Shown here: piece after piece, positions 42,261 through 51,638 of the stretch
How positions within the stretch are numbered: the first letter of the stretch is position 1
Layout of the letters: each line of letters opens with the position of its first letter
Origin: Lachnospiraceae bacterium KH1T2
GTDB lineage: Bacteria > Bacillota > Clostridia > Lachnospirales > Lachnospiraceae
Direction of reading: 5' to 3'
DNA length: 64,000 bases
NCBI GenBank assembly: GCA_900114405.1
Contig: FOSY01000012.1
Span: 38,776 to 102,775 of the forward strand
Translations under genes and position numbers: made by a program
Notes under the pieces: model-generated
Database searches by the model: none
Seen by the model: the letters and a program-made list of their open reading frames with translations, nothing else
Told to the model about the DNA's origin: nothing

Positions 42261-44843
42261 ATGAATATTAATAAATTCACACAGAATTCTATTGCTGCAG
42301 TCAATGGATGTGAAAAGATTGCCAATGAGTATGGTAATCAGGAGATAAAAGAAATTCATTTACTGTATTCACTTATAACATTAGATGATTCGCTGATAGC
42401 CAAACTTGTTGAAAAAATGGGTGTTGATATAGAAAGTTTCAAAGCAAGGATCGAAGACGGATTGGCGAAGTGTATCAAGGTTCAAGGCGGCCAGATTTAT
42501 CTTGATCGTGATGTAAATAATGTTTTGACATCTGCAGAAGATGAAATGAAAGCCCTGAATGACGAATATGTTTCTGTCGAGCATTTATTTCTTGCATTGC
42601 TTAAGCATCCTGATAAAGAAGTTAAGGATATATTTCAGTCGTTTGGCATAAATAGAAATCGGTTTTTGGAAGCACTTGCAACAGTCAGAGGTAATCAGAG
42701 AGTTACAAGTGATAATCCTGAAGCTACTTATGATACTCTTTCGAAATATGGGATAAATCTTGTGCAGAGAGCTAAGGAACAGAAGCTCGATCCCGTCATC
42801 GGAAGAGATAGTGAGATAAGAAATGTGATCAGGATACTTTCTAGGAAAACAAAAAATAATCCTGTTCTTATTGGCGAGCCGGGTGTTGGAAAAACAGCAG
42901 CGGTAGAAGGTCTGGCACAGAGGATAGTGCGTGGAGATGTTCCTGAGACACTTAAGGATAAAGAAATCTTTTCCTTGGATATGGGTGCGTTGGTTGCAGG
43001 CGCTAAGTATAGAGGTGAATTTGAGGAAAGGCTTAAGGCAGTACTTGAAGAGATAAAAAAATCAGAAGGAAAGATAATTCTTTTCATTGATGAACTTCAT
43101 ACTATTGTCGGCGCTGGTAAAACTGAAGGCTCTATGGATGCCGGAAATATGCTGAAGCCGATGCTTGCACGAGGAGAGCTCCATTGTATTGGAGCAACTA
43201 CGCTTGATGAGTACAGAAAGTATATAGAAAAAGATGCAGCGCTTGAAAGAAGATTTCAGCCGGTAATGGTTGATGAGCCGTCTGTAGAAGATACGATATC
43301 TATACTCAGAGGTCTTAAGGAGCGCTATGAAGTGTTCCATGGCGTTAAGATAGCAGATTCTGCATTAGTGGCAGCGGCTACCTTATCTCATAGATACATT
43401 TCGGACAGATTTCTGCCGGATAAAGCCATAGATCTTATAGATGAAGCATGTGCATCTATCAAGACAGAAATGGACTCTATGCCGACAGAGCTTGATGAAC
43501 TTAATCGAAGAATCCTTCAGCTTCAGATTGAAGAGAATGCATTAAAGAAGGAAACTGATCAGAAGAGCGCAGAGCGTCTTACAGAGCTTCAAAAGGAACT
43601 TGCGGAGCTTAATGAGAAATTCTCATCTGCAAAGGCACAGTGGGACAACGAGAAAAATATTGTAAATCAGATTTCAGAGATACGTGAGCAGATTGAACAG
43701 GTCAATAATGAGATTGAGATAGCTAAGCGAAATGGCGACCTTAATAAAGCTTCTGAGCTTCAATATGGAAAGCTGCCGGCACTTAGAGCAAAGCTTGCGG
43801 CTGAAGAATCAAATGATAGAAATAAAGATCTTTCAATGGTTCATGAGTCGGTTTCTGAGGATGAGATCGCGGAAATCGTATCAAGGTGGACAGGAATTCC
43901 TGTGGCAAAGCTTACGCAGGGTGAGAAGGCAAAGACTCTTCATTTGGATCAGCAGCTTCATAAGAGAGTGATAGGTCAGGAAGATGCAGTGCAGAGAGTC
44001 ACAGATGCAATAATTCGTGCAAAGGCAGGAATCAAAGATCCTTCAAAGCCTATAGGAAGTTTTCTGTTCCTCGGACCTACAGGTGTAGGTAAAACTGAAC
44101 TTGCAAAAACGCTTGCGGAAGCACTTTTTGATGACGAAAATAATATGGTTCGTATCGACATGAGCGAATATATGGAGAAATACTCAGTGTCTCGTCTTAT
44201 TGGAGCGCCTCCGGGATATGTCGGATATGATGAAGGCGGACAGCTTACAGAGGCTGTAAGAAGAAAGCCGTACTCTGTAGTACTTTTTGATGAAGTAGAA
44301 AAGGCTCATCCGGATGTATTTAATGTGTTGCTTCAGGTTCTTGATGACGGCCGTATTACCGATTCGCAGGGGCGTACGGTTGATTTTAAGAATACTATTC
44401 TTATTATGACATCAAATCTTGGTTCAGAGGATCTTCTTGCTGGAATTAAAGATGATGGAGAGATCTCTGAAGAAGCACAGGAACAGGTTGAAGCTAAGCT
44501 TAAGGCTTCTTTTAGACCGGAATTTCTTAACAGATTAGATGAAATCATCATGTTTAAGCCTTTGACAGAGGAAAATGTCGGACATATCATAGACCTGCTC
44601 TTAAAAGATACTAATCGACGTATTGAGGAGCAGGAACTTAAAATAGAGCTTACAGAAAATGCTAAAAAATTTATCACAGAGAGTGCATATGATCCTATAT
44701 ATGGAGCTAGACCGTTGAAGAGGTATATGCAGAAAAATGTTGAAACACTTAGTGCAAGACTGATACTTCAAGGTGATGCGCTCGCAGGTGATGTGATAGT
44801 CATTGATGCAGTTGATGATAAATTAAGTGCATACGTCAAATGA
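42261..44843 (+). CDS. clpB: ATP-dependent disaggregase ClpB
   Basis: Hsp100 chaperone that extracts and refolds aggregated proteins with DnaK. The 860-residue product has an N-domain, AAA-1 ([26 protein letters not shown]), a coiled-coil middle domain (about 400-530) that distinguishes ClpB from ClpC, and AAA-2 ([26 protein letters not shown]; pore loop [13 protein letters not shown]). No IGF/L ClpP-binding loop is evident. I chose ATG at 42261 because AGAGGTGATG lies directly upstream; a GTG at 42234 is at the promoter itself. Heat control by HrcA is implied by CIRCE. Confidence 0.96.
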   Translation: MNINKFTQNSIAAVNGCEKIANEYGNQEIKEIHLLYSLITLDDSLIAKLVEKMGVDIESFKARIEDGLAKCIKVQGGQIYLDRDVNNVLTSAEDEMKALNDEYVSVEHLFLALLKHPDKEVKDIFQSFGINRNRFLEALATVRGNQRVTSDNPEATYDTLSKYGINLVQRAKEQKLDPVIGRDSEIRNVIRILSRKTKNNPVLIGEPGVGKTAAVEGLAQRIVRGDVPETLKDKEIFSLDMGALVAGAKYRGEFEERLKAVLEEIKKSEGKIILFIDELHTIVGAGKTEGSMDAGNMLKPMLARGELHCIGATTLDEYRKYIEKDAALERRFQPVMVDEPSVEDTISILRGLKERYEVFHGVKIADSALVAAATLSHRYISDRFLPDKAIDLIDEACASIKTEMDSMPTELDELNRRILQLQIEENALKKETDQKSAERLTELQKELAELNEKFSSAKAQWDNEKNIVNQISEIREQIEQVNNEIEIAKRNGDLNKASELQYGKLPALRAKLAAEESNDRNKDLSMVHESVSEDEIAEIVSRWTGIPVAKLTQGEKAKTLHLDQQLHKRVIGQEDAVQRVTDAIIRAKAGIKDPSKPIGSFLFLGPTGVGKTELAKTLAEALFDDENNMVRIDMSEYMEKYSVSRLIGAPPGYVGYDEGGQLTEAVRRKPYSVVLFDEVEKAHPDVFNVLLQVLDDGRITDSQGRTVDFKNTILIMTSNLGSEDLLAGIKDDGEISEEAQEQVEAKLKASFRPEFLNRLDEIIMFKPLTEENVGHIIDLLLKDTNRRIEEQELKIELTENAKKFITESAYDPIYGARPLKRYMQKNVETLSARLILQGDALAGDVIVIDAVDDKLSAYVK

Positions 44844-44856
44844 TTGGATTTATTTA

Positions 44857-44893
44857 TGAGCTTGGGCGGATAGTGCCCCCAAGCTCATTTTTT
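44857..44893 (+). terminator. Terminator after clpB
   Basis: GAGCTTGGG (44858-44866) pairs with CCCAAGCTC (44878-44886), followed by ATTTTTTT. Confidence 0.9.
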
Positions 44894-44926
44894 TGTAGTA
44901 AAATGTGGTAAAAGGAGGATTTACTT

Positions 44927-46234
44927 ATGTGGGCATATGAAAGCGTTTTTTATCAGATCTATCCATTGGGGTTCTGCGGAGCACCGTTTGAAAATGATGG
45001 TGTGCTGGAGCACAGGATACTTAAAGTTATTGACTGGATAGACCATATAAATAAACTCGGGTGCAATGCGATTTATTTTTCACCGGTCTTTGAATCTGAT
45101 ACCCATGGATACAATACGAGGGATTATACAAAGATCGACACAAGACTGGGTACTAATGAGGATTTTGTAAAAGTTGTAAAGGAACTGCATGAAAATGGCA
45201 TAAAAGTTATACTTGATGGTGTATTTAACCATGTGGGAAGAGGATTTTGGGCATTTCAGGATGTGCTGAAGAATCGCTGGGATTCTAAATACAAAGACTG
45301 GTTCAATATAAATTTTGATGGGAATTCAAATTATAATGACGGACTTTGGTACGAAGGCTGGGAAGGTAATTATGACCTTGTGAAGCTTAATTTAAGAAAT
45401 GAAGAAGTTATCCAGCATATTTTCAATGCAGTAAAAGGTTGGGTAGAAGAATTTGATATTGATGGATTAAGGCTTGACGTGGCATATTGTCTTGATAAGG
45501 ATTTTTTGCGAAGACTCAGAGAATATACAGATAATCTAAAAAAAGACTTTTTTATAGTGGGAGAAACTCTTCACGGGGACTATAATCAGTGGGTAAATGA
45601 TCAGGCGTGCCACTCTGTTACAAACTATGAATGCTACAAGGGACTTCATTCAAGCTTTAACAGTATGAATCTCTTTGAGATAATGTACTCGGTAAACAGG
45701 CAGTTTGGCGCAGAGCAGTGGACGCTTTACAAAGGAAAACATTTGCTGAGTTTTGTAGATAATCATGATGTTTCAAGGATAGCAAGCGTCTTGAATAATG
45801 AAAAGCATTTGCCTTTGATCTACACGCTCATGTTTTCGATGCCGGGAATACCTATAATATACTATGGCAGTGAATGGGGGACAAAGGCTGATAAGAGTCA
45901 GGGAGATCCTGCCTTGAGAGTTTCTTTTGATAAACCTGAATGGAATGAGCTTACGAGCTATATCCAAAAACTCTGCGAGATCGAAAAAGAAAATAAGGCA
46001 ATGCAGTATGGTGGATATAGAAATCTTGTTCAGACAAATAGACAATGTGTCTTTGAAAGAGAATGTGAAGGTGCTAGAATAATAGTTGCTATAAATGCAG
46101 ATGAAAATGAATTTTGTGCGCACTTTGATGCGCGAGCCGGCAGAGCGCATGATCTTATAACTGGTGAAGAGATAGACTTCGGAGGAGGGCTCAGGATACC
46201 GGGATACACGGCTTATATATTGGAGCCGTTTTAA
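44927..46234 (+). CDS. GH13 alpha-amylase-family glycoside hydrolase
   Basis: Cytoplasmic 435-residue GH13 enzyme, probably acting on maltodextrins. Conserved regions: LDGVFNHVG (I), DGLRLDVA with nucleophile Asp (II), IVGETLHG with acid/base Glu (III), and FVDNHD with third Asp (IV). It starts directly with the barrel (VFYQIYPLGF) and lacks the N-terminal domain of neopullulanases, so it is a compact form. The C-terminal beta domain is present. AAAGGAGG precedes the ATG. No transporter or regulator adjoins it, so the substrate is inferred only at family level. Confidence 0.9.
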   Translation: MWAYESVFYQIYPLGFCGAPFENDGVLEHRILKVIDWIDHINKLGCNAIYFSPVFESDTHGYNTRDYTKIDTRLGTNEDFVKVVKELHENGIKVILDGVFNHVGRGFWAFQDVLKNRWDSKYKDWFNINFDGNSNYNDGLWYEGWEGNYDLVKLNLRNEEVIQHIFNAVKGWVEEFDIDGLRLDVAYCLDKDFLRRLREYTDNLKKDFFIVGETLHGDYNQWVNDQACHSVTNYECYKGLHSSFNSMNLFEIMYSVNRQFGAEQWTLYKGKHLLSFVDNHDVSRIASVLNNEKHLPLIYTLMFSMPGIPIIYYGSEWGTKADKSQGDPALRVSFDKPEWNELTSYIQKLCEIEKENKAMQYGGYRNLVQTNRQCVFERECEGARIIVAINADENEFCAHFDARAGRAHDLITGEEIDFGGGLRIPGYTAYILEPF

Positions 46235-46321
46235 CTCGGACGGAGAAATTTCCTTACTCTAAGTGCTGGTGTAGGCAAGTAGGTTTTGACTAAAATGTGG
46301 GAATGAAAAGGAAAGTTCGGA

Positions 46322-46939
46322 ATGGAAAAATGTTTTATTGTCGGGGCCGGAGATTTCTTCGGCCTTGATATTGTGCCTGAAAAAAATGACTTTGTGATAG
46401 CAGCAGATGCAGGATATGATTATTTACTGCAAAGTGGTGTAAAACCGGATCTTGTGATAGGTGATTTTGATTCCAGAGACGGGAAAATACCTAGTGAGAA
46501 AAATGTTATAACTCTCCCTGTTATGAAGGATGATACTGATATAGCAGCAGCTTTTAAGGAAGGCTGGAAGCGTGGCTATAGAGAATTTCATATATTTGGA
46601 AGTATGGGCGGAAGCAGATTCGCTCATACGGTAGCCAATGTTCAGCTAATTTCAAATATAGCAGAGATGGGTGGAAAAGCATGGTTGTATGGAGGAAACG
46701 AGATAACAACTGCTATCCATAATAGCTGTATCAGTTTTGGAAAAGAAAATGAAGGCTATATTTCTATATTTTCAATGAGTGATGTTTCAGAAGGTGTCAC
46801 TATCAAAGGTTTGAAATATACGTTGAATGACTATGAGCTTAAAAATACAATTGCGTTAGGTGTGAGCAATGAATTCATAGGTGAAGATTCAGAGATAAGT
46901 GTAAAGAAAGGTACACTTTTGGTAGTCTGTCAGAAATAA
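46322..46939 (+). CDS. thiN: Thiamine diphosphokinase
   Basis: Transfers pyrophosphate from ATP to thiamine. The 205-residue product shows FVIAADAGYDYLLQSGVKPD, VIGDFDS, LPVMKDDTDIAAAFKEGW and GSMGGSRFAHTVANVQL, the standard TPK blocks, and ends with the thiamine-binding domain. GGAAAG precedes the ATG. The 87-nt upstream gap has no TPP riboswitch. Converges with metI at a shared terminator. Confidence 0.93.
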   Translation: MEKCFIVGAGDFFGLDIVPEKNDFVIAADAGYDYLLQSGVKPDLVIGDFDSRDGKIPSEKNVITLPVMKDDTDIAAAFKEGWKRGYREFHIFGSMGGSRFAHTVANVQLISNIAEMGGKAWLYGGNEITTAIHNSCISFGKENEGYISIFSMSDVSEGVTIKGLKYTLNDYELKNTIALGVSNEFIGEDSEISVKKGTLLVVCQK

Positions 46940-46942
46940 AAG

Positions 46943-47010
46943 AGACTCTCCCGGTTTACCAATGTCATTAAGTTTAGCTGACATTGTCTAAGCGGGGAGA
47001 GTCTTTTTTT
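46943..47010. terminator. Bidirectional terminator between thiN and metI
   Basis: AGACTCTCCC (46943-46952) pairs with GGGAGAGTCT (46995-47004), followed by T run. A nested AATGTCA/TGACATT stem fills the loop. The left flank is A-rich, so it works for metI as well. Confidence 0.88.
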
Positions 47011-47656
47011 ATGAAAGCTTATCAAAAAGCTTGTTGCCGATAAGCTGAATACCCTGTACAAATACGATGAGAATCAAGCTTGTTACGATCAATGTAGGCA
47101 TATTGTATTGCTGGTAGCCGTATCTTATAGCTACATCGCCAAGACCGCCGGCACCGATGGCGCCACCCATTGCAGAGTAACCTACAAGGTTGATGATAGT
47201 AAGAGTGATTCCTGAAATAATTGCAGGAACAGCTTCTTTTATCTCTACACGGAAAATGATCTGAGCATTAGATGCACCAAATGAGCGTGCGGCTTCGATC
47301 ACACCGGGATCTACAGAACGTAATGCTGATTCCATAACTCGGGCTACAAAAGGTATTGCGCTGATCGTAAGAGGTACTATCGCAGCTCTTGTGCCGATTG
47401 CTTTTCCGGCAATCATTCTTGTGAAAGGTATCACGATGACCATCAAAATGACAAAAGGAAAACTTCTGAATACATTTACAAGAAAATCAAGAATACCATA
47501 TACGATCTTGTTTGGATGAAGTCCATCCCTGGCAGTTATATTAAGGATTATAGCTGGAATAAATCCTAAAACAACTGAAAATAAAGTTGACCAAAAAACC
47601 ATATAAAAAGTTTCTGTGGTAGCTTCTCTGATGAGGGATATAATTCGTTCACTCAT
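47009..47656 (-). CDS. metI: Methionine ABC transporter permease
   Basis: Membrane subunit of 215 residues with about five spans, forming a dimer with MetN. Family features: ETFYMVFWSTLFSVVLGFIP, RSFPFVILMVIVIPFTR, and the coupling-helix EAA-type loop EAARSFGASNAQIIFRVEI. MVGYSAMGGAIGAGGLG-like residues appear as LVGYSAMGGAIGAGGLGD. It lies 2 nt after metN. Confidence 0.94.
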   Translation of the reverse strand: MSERIISLIREATTETFYMVFWSTLFSVVLGFIPAIILNITARDGLHPNKIVYGILDFLVNVFRSFPFVILMVIVIPFTRMIAGKAIGTRAAIVPLTISAIPFVARVMESALRSVDPGVIEAARSFGASNAQIIFRVEIKEAVPAIISGITLTIINLVGYSAMGGAIGAGGLGDVAIRYGYQQYNMPTLIVTSLILIVFVQGIQLIGNKLFDKLS

Positions 47657-47658
47657 GT

Positions 47659-48639
47659 TTATTCACCTGCTCTTTCCATAATTTCCCATTTCACATTGTT
47701 ATTGTTAAGGAAATTCTCAACTGCCTTAAGATCTTTGTCTTCGACATTGATAACAAGGCTTCCCATTGCAACATTACGGAAGTTCTCAATCTTGCCCCAT
47801 ACGATGGAAAGATCAAGATCAAGAGAACGTGCGAGACGGGTTATTATAGGAAGACCTGAGTTTTCATCCGCAAAGAACAATTGAACATTATGACCTGTGG
47901 AAGGAAGAACGTCGGGTGTTCCACCGAGGAAGTCACGGATCGAAGGGTTTGGAAGTATGAAAAGTTCTTCAGGCTTGCCTTCAGCAACGATATTTCCGTC
48001 TTTGATAAAAGCTACTCGTGAGCAGATCTGCTTAACAACTTCCATCTGATGTGTAACAACAACTATAGTGATACCAAGCTCAGAATTGATCTTAAGCAGT
48101 AGATTCAATATTCCGCCAGTCGTCTGCGGGTCTAATGCGGATGTGGCTTCATCACAAAGAAGGATCTTTGGATCAAGTACCAGAGCACGGGCTATGGCAA
48201 CACGCTGTTTCTGACCACCGGAAAGATTAGATGGGCGCTCATGAACTTTGTCAGCAATACCAACGAGATCGAGAAGCTTCATGATTTTTTTCTTTGCTTC
48301 AGGACTGTTTTTCTTTATGCCGCAAAGCTGAAGAGGAAGAGCAACATTATCATAAACATCTGCTCTGCTCATCAGGTTAAAGTTCTGGAAAATCATACCT
48401 ATTTTCTTTTGAAAATCACGAAGCTTTTGGCCCTTAAGGCTTGAAACTTCACATCCAAGAACATTGGCAGATCCGGACTGATAAGTTTCCAGTCCGTTAA
48501 GACAACGGAGCAGTGTAGATTTACCGGCACCGCTATGACCAATAATTCCATAGATTTCCCCATCGTTGATATGGATAGATATGTCTTTGAGGACATTGAC
48601 TGATCCAAAGTGCTTTTCAAGATTTTTTACTTCTATCAA
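47659..48639 (-). CDS. metN: Methionine ABC transporter ATP-binding protein
   Basis: ATPase subunit of about 326 residues. Walker A GHSGAGKST, signature LSGGQKQR, Walker B LLCDEATSALD, H-loop VTHQ. A C-terminal NIL/C2-type domain (about 250-326) follows; in MetN it binds methionine and inhibits transport. I chose TTG at 48639 (MIEVKNLEKHFG), which matches the family N-terminus and has AAAGGAG upstream; the ATG at 48672 precedes that ribosome site. A stem-loop separates it from metQ. Confidence 0.92.
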   Translation of the reverse strand: MIEVKNLEKHFGSVNVLKDISIHINDGEIYGIIGHSGAGKSTLLRCLNGLETYQSGSANVLGCEVSSLKGQKLRDFQKKIGMIFQNFNLMSRADVYDNVALPLQLCGIKKNSPEAKKKIMKLLDLVGIADKVHERPSNLSGGQKQRVAIARALVLDPKILLCDEATSALDPQTTGGILNLLLKINSELGITIVVVTHQMEVVKQICSRVAFIKDGNIVAEGKPEELFILPNPSIRDFLGGTPDVLPSTGHNVQLFFADENSGLPIITRLARSLDLDLSIVWGKIENFRNVAMGSLVINVEDKDLKAVENFLNNNNVKWEIMERAGE

Positions 48640-48684
48640 GGCGAATGTATCTCCTTTTTGCAAAATTATCATATAACTTAAAAT

Positions 48685-48707
48685 CGCCCAGGGGAGTACC
48701 CCGGGCG
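48685..48707 (-). terminator. Intercistronic stem-loop between metQ and metN
   Basis: CGCCCAGGGG and CCCCGGGCG form a strong GC stem with a 4-nt loop; on the minus strand it is followed by ATTTTA. It may partly terminate or protect the metQ transcript, raising binding protein over transporter. Confidence 0.65.
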
Positions 48708-48737
48708 GATATTTCCTGATATATTTTATCAGATTGA

Positions 48738-49685
48738 TCAGAAGGCTGCAATAACAGAACCGTTGTAATTTTCGTTGATATAGTCTTTGACAGCCTGAGA
48801 CTGGAGAGCAGCTTTAAGCGCCTGTGATTTGGTAGAATTTTCGTTTCCTTCGTTTACAACAAGGTCATTGATGTACTGTTTGCTGGCTTCTGCATCTGCT
48901 GACTCAGCTATGATAGCGTCTGTAGCTGGGTTGAAACTTGCCTCCATAGCATAGTTGCCATTGATGACTGCTGCATCTACATCATCAAGAGTTCTTGGGA
49001 GGCTTGCAGCTTCCTGCTCAACAAATTCAAAATTGTGTGGATTCTCTGTGATATCGGTAGGTGTAAGAAGGTCTACAGACTCATCAACTGTGATAAGATC
49101 ATTATCTGCAAGAAGACGAAGTGCTCTTGACTCATTTGAACCATCGTTAGGAATAGCTATAGAAGCACCATCCTTAAGCTCGTCAAGTGATTTTACAGTT
49201 TTAGAGTAAAGTCCCATAGGCTCAAGGTGGATGCCTGCAATTGAAACAAGCTTAAGTCCACGCTCTTTATTTTCTTCTTCCATATAACGTGTTGTCTGGA
49301 AGTAGTTTGCGTCGAGGTCGCCGCTGTCAACAGCTGTGTTAGGCTGTACATAGTCGTTAAATGCAACAACATCAACAGTCCATCCCTTTGCTTCAAGAGC
49401 AGGTTTTACAACGTTTTCAACGATCTCCTCATGTGGAACAGGTGTAACACCGATAGAGATAGTTGTGTCGTCGCCTTCAGCTTCAGGGATTTCGAGAGCA
49501 CCTGCTTCAGAAGAAGCGTCGCCTGATGTTTCAGAAGAAGCAGCAGCTTCAGTAGTTGCTTCGCTTGAAGCGGTTTCCTGAGTTGGAGCAGCGGAAGATA
49601 CATTAGATGCAGATGAACCGCAGCCTGCTAAAAGTGCTGAAATTACTGTGAGTGAAAGGACAGCTGAAATTATTTTCTTTTTCAT
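48738..49685 (-). CDS. metQ: Methionine-binding lipoprotein (NLPA family)
   Basis: Extracytoplasmic substrate-binding protein of 315 residues. Signal peptide with lipobox LLAGC, then a Ser/Ala/Thr/Glu-rich linker of about 45 residues. The NLPA domain has ISIGVTPVPHEEIVE, DYVQPNTAVDSGDLDANYFQT, IHLEPMGLYSKTVKS, IPNDGSNESRALRLL and AAVINGNYAM. GGAGGAG precedes the ATG. First gene of metQNI, read leftward. D- or L-methionine uptake is inferred from the family. Confidence 0.94.
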   Translation of the reverse strand: MKKKIISAVLSLTVISALLAGCGSSASNVSSAAPTQETASSEATTEAAASSETSGDASSEAGALEIPEAEGDDTTISIGVTPVPHEEIVENVVKPALEAKGWTVDVVAFNDYVQPNTAVDSGDLDANYFQTTRYMEEENKERGLKLVSIAGIHLEPMGLYSKTVKSLDELKDGASIAIPNDGSNESRALRLLADNDLITVDESVDLLTPTDITENPHNFEFVEQEAASLPRTLDDVDAAVINGNYAMEASFNPATDAIIAESADAEASKQYINDLVVNEGNENSTKSQALKAALQSQAVKDYINENYNGSVIAAF

Positions 49686-49769
49686 AATATTACTCCTCCA
49701 TGCCGGGGTGACCGGTAAAATGTAGCCCTTTACTAATTCATAGCTATATGATATGATTTATATGAAATG

Positions 49770-49798
49770 AATATACATTAGAACAAAACATATGTCAA
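49770..49798 (-). promoter_or_regulatory. metQNI promoter
   Basis: On the minus strand TTGACA (49798-49793), a 17-nt spacer and TATATT (49775-49770). The leader is about 78 nt, with no recognisable S-box or T-box. Confidence 0.78.
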
Positions 49799-49842
49799 CA
49801 AAAAAGTTTTTTCGTTGCAGCTTATTTTAGGAAAGGTTAAAA

Positions 49843-50724
49843 ATGATTAAAGTTAATAATAACACATTAACGCTTCAAAGCGAAGATGGATTAAAGTATT
49901 TAATACTAAATAATTCTGATAAAAAAGTTGGAAATGTGCAGATAACTGATACAGATCCTGCTTTTCTCTCATTTGATATCATCGGCGAGGAGCGAGGAAA
50001 ACATTATGCTTCTAATGCTGTATATGTTTTGAATTCATTTATTCATAGGGAAAAACAGATCAAGGTTATCAAGGCAGAAGTAAAAGCTGATAACGAGATC
50101 GCAAGGCATGTGTTGGAACATAATGGATATTATATCAAAGAGAAAAAAGATGGCAGTATAATATATGAACATATTCAATCAGAAACAAGGAATGATGATT
50201 CGTATGAGCCTGGAGACGGAAATAAGGTGATATATCTTGCCGGCGGATGTTTTTGGGGGACAGAGCGTGCGTTTAAGGCACTTAGAGGTGTTGTTGAGAC
50301 CAGAACAGGCTATGCAAATGGTCATATGGATCATCCAACGTATGAAGATATCATCAGAAATGAGACAGGGTTCAAGGAAACAGTAAGAGTTACATATGAT
50401 CCGCAAATTTTAAGCCTTGAAACTATACTTAAGGCATATTTCCTTGTAACTGATCCGACGCAGGAGAATGGACAGGGAGAAGACATCGGTACTCAGTATA
50501 CAAGCGGTATTTATTATAAGAATCCTGATGACAAACCGATTCTGGATAAATTTATAGAGAATGAAAAGAAAAAGTATTCTGAGTTTTTTGTAGAATTAAA
50601 GCCTATTGAGTGTTTCTATGAGGCAGAAGAGTATCATCAGGATTATCTGACAAAAAATCCTGAAGGTTATTGCCATATATCCCTTGCGGCTATAAATAAA
50701 ATAAAAGAGTTAAATACTTTATAA
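49843..50724 (+). CDS. msrA: GNAT-like domain fused to peptide-methionine (S)-S-oxide reductase
   Basis: Repairs oxidised methionine. Residues about 1-112 look like a small GNAT acetyltransferase domain (GEERGKHYASNAVYVLNSF; EVKADNEIARHVLEHNGY), and residues about 128-293 are MsrA. Catalytic Cys is in LAGGCFWGTERAF; further blocks are RTGYANGHMDHPTYEDI, YFLVTDPTQENGQGEDIGTQY and EYHQDYL. No resolving Cys is seen in the short C-terminal tail except the one in EGYCH. AGGAAAGG precedes the ATG. The gene is divergent from metQNI, linking methionine repair and uptake by position. The GNAT donor site looks reduced; activity is unproven. Confidence 0.88.
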   Translation: MIKVNNNTLTLQSEDGLKYLILNNSDKKVGNVQITDTDPAFLSFDIIGEERGKHYASNAVYVLNSFIHREKQIKVIKAEVKADNEIARHVLEHNGYYIKEKKDGSIIYEHIQSETRNDDSYEPGDGNKVIYLAGGCFWGTERAFKALRGVVETRTGYANGHMDHPTYEDIIRNETGFKETVRVTYDPQILSLETILKAYFLVTDPTQENGQGEDIGTQYTSGIYYKNPDDKPILDKFIENEKKKYSEFFVELKPIECFYEAEEYHQDYLTKNPEGYCHISLAAINKIKELNTL

Positions 50725-50768
50725 TTAAACTATTGTATAAGTTGAAGAGGATAGTTAAAATGTAAAGT

Positions 50769-51557
50769 ATGATTGAAATGATTTATGATCGCCTTTCAGG
50801 AATAATAGCTTCCGGGGCAACAGATGATGTTAACTATATATTGGCAAAGTTTGTTCTGCAAAATGTAGACGAGATTCCAGATACAAGTATATATACTTTG
50901 GCAAAAAAATGCGGTGTTTCTCCTGCTTCAGTGACACGCTTTGTACAGAAGTGCGGATTTTCAAGCTTTGTAGAGTTTAAGGATAATTGTCGCGATGAAA
51001 AATACGCGAGAGAGCTTTCTCAGAACTTTCACCCTATTGAAGACATGCCTTTTGCAGACGGATATGGCGAAGCTGAAAGAAATGCGGATCTTGAGGTTAT
51101 TTTTTCAGATATTCGTTCATGCATATCCGAATCATCATTAAAGCAGGCTGAAGAATTTACCAAAGAACTCATGGAGTCTGACGATGTTGTATTTTTCGGG
51201 ATATCTTTTGTGCAGATATTTGCGAAGCATATAGTTGATGAACTGTTGAATTTTGGAAAATATTGCGGATATACAACTGATAAGGATGCTATACTCAGAA
51301 ATAAAAGAAAAAACAGCATGATAGTCATTGTGAGCATGTTTGGATATAAGCTTCCTTTGGATGAGGATTTTTATAAGCAGCTTACTCAGAATTATGACAG
51401 AGTATGGCTTATAACTCAGAATCCGAGAGGAAGAATTCCGTGTAAGTCGATACAGATGAAACTTTGTCCGCATAGCACTTCAAATTATATGCTATGGATG
51501 CTGCTGGCGGATGAGATTGTTTATATGTATAAAAGATTGCTTTGTGATAAAAATTGA
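50769..51557 (+). CDS. RpiR/MurR-family transcriptional regulator, copy 1
   Basis: Regulator of 262 residues. The N-terminal HTH_6 domain (about 1-75) has TSIYTLAKKCGVSPASVTRFVQKCGFSSF, and a SIS-like domain follows (FFGISFVQIFAKHIVDELL; IVIVSMFGY). SIS domains bind phosphosugars, but the usual GSGSS-type loop is not evident here. Ligand unknown. The ATG at 50769 has only a weak upstream site. It lies 44 nt after msrA without a terminator, so read-through from msrA is possible. A close paralogue follows. Confidence 0.88.
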   Translation: MIEMIYDRLSGIIASGATDDVNYILAKFVLQNVDEIPDTSIYTLAKKCGVSPASVTRFVQKCGFSSFVEFKDNCRDEKYARELSQNFHPIEDMPFADGYGEAERNADLEVIFSDIRSCISESSLKQAEEFTKELMESDDVVFFGISFVQIFAKHIVDELLNFGKYCGYTTDKDAILRNKRKNSMIVIVSMFGYKLPLDEDFYKQLTQNYDRVWLITQNPRGRIPCKSIQMKLCPHSTSNYMLWMLLADEIVYMYKRLLCDKN

Positions 51558-51561
51558 TTGA

Positions 51562-51595
51562 AACCTGTACTTCGGCCGGAGTACAGGTTTTTTGT
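51562..51595 (+). terminator. Terminator between the two RpiR-type genes
   Basis: AACCTGTACT (51562-51571) pairs with AGTACAGGTT (51580-51589), followed by TTTTT. Confidence 0.9.
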
Positions 51596-51638
51596 TTGGC
51601 CGCGTGCATGATATAGGGTATTTGGGAGAAGAAACAGA

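Noticed and set aside
46235..46321. TPP riboswitch before thiN
   Set aside because: The 87-nt gap lacks the CTGAGA-type conserved core.
49686..49769. S-box (SAM riboswitch) or T-box before metQ
   Set aside because: The leader is only about 78 nt and has none of the conserved elements.
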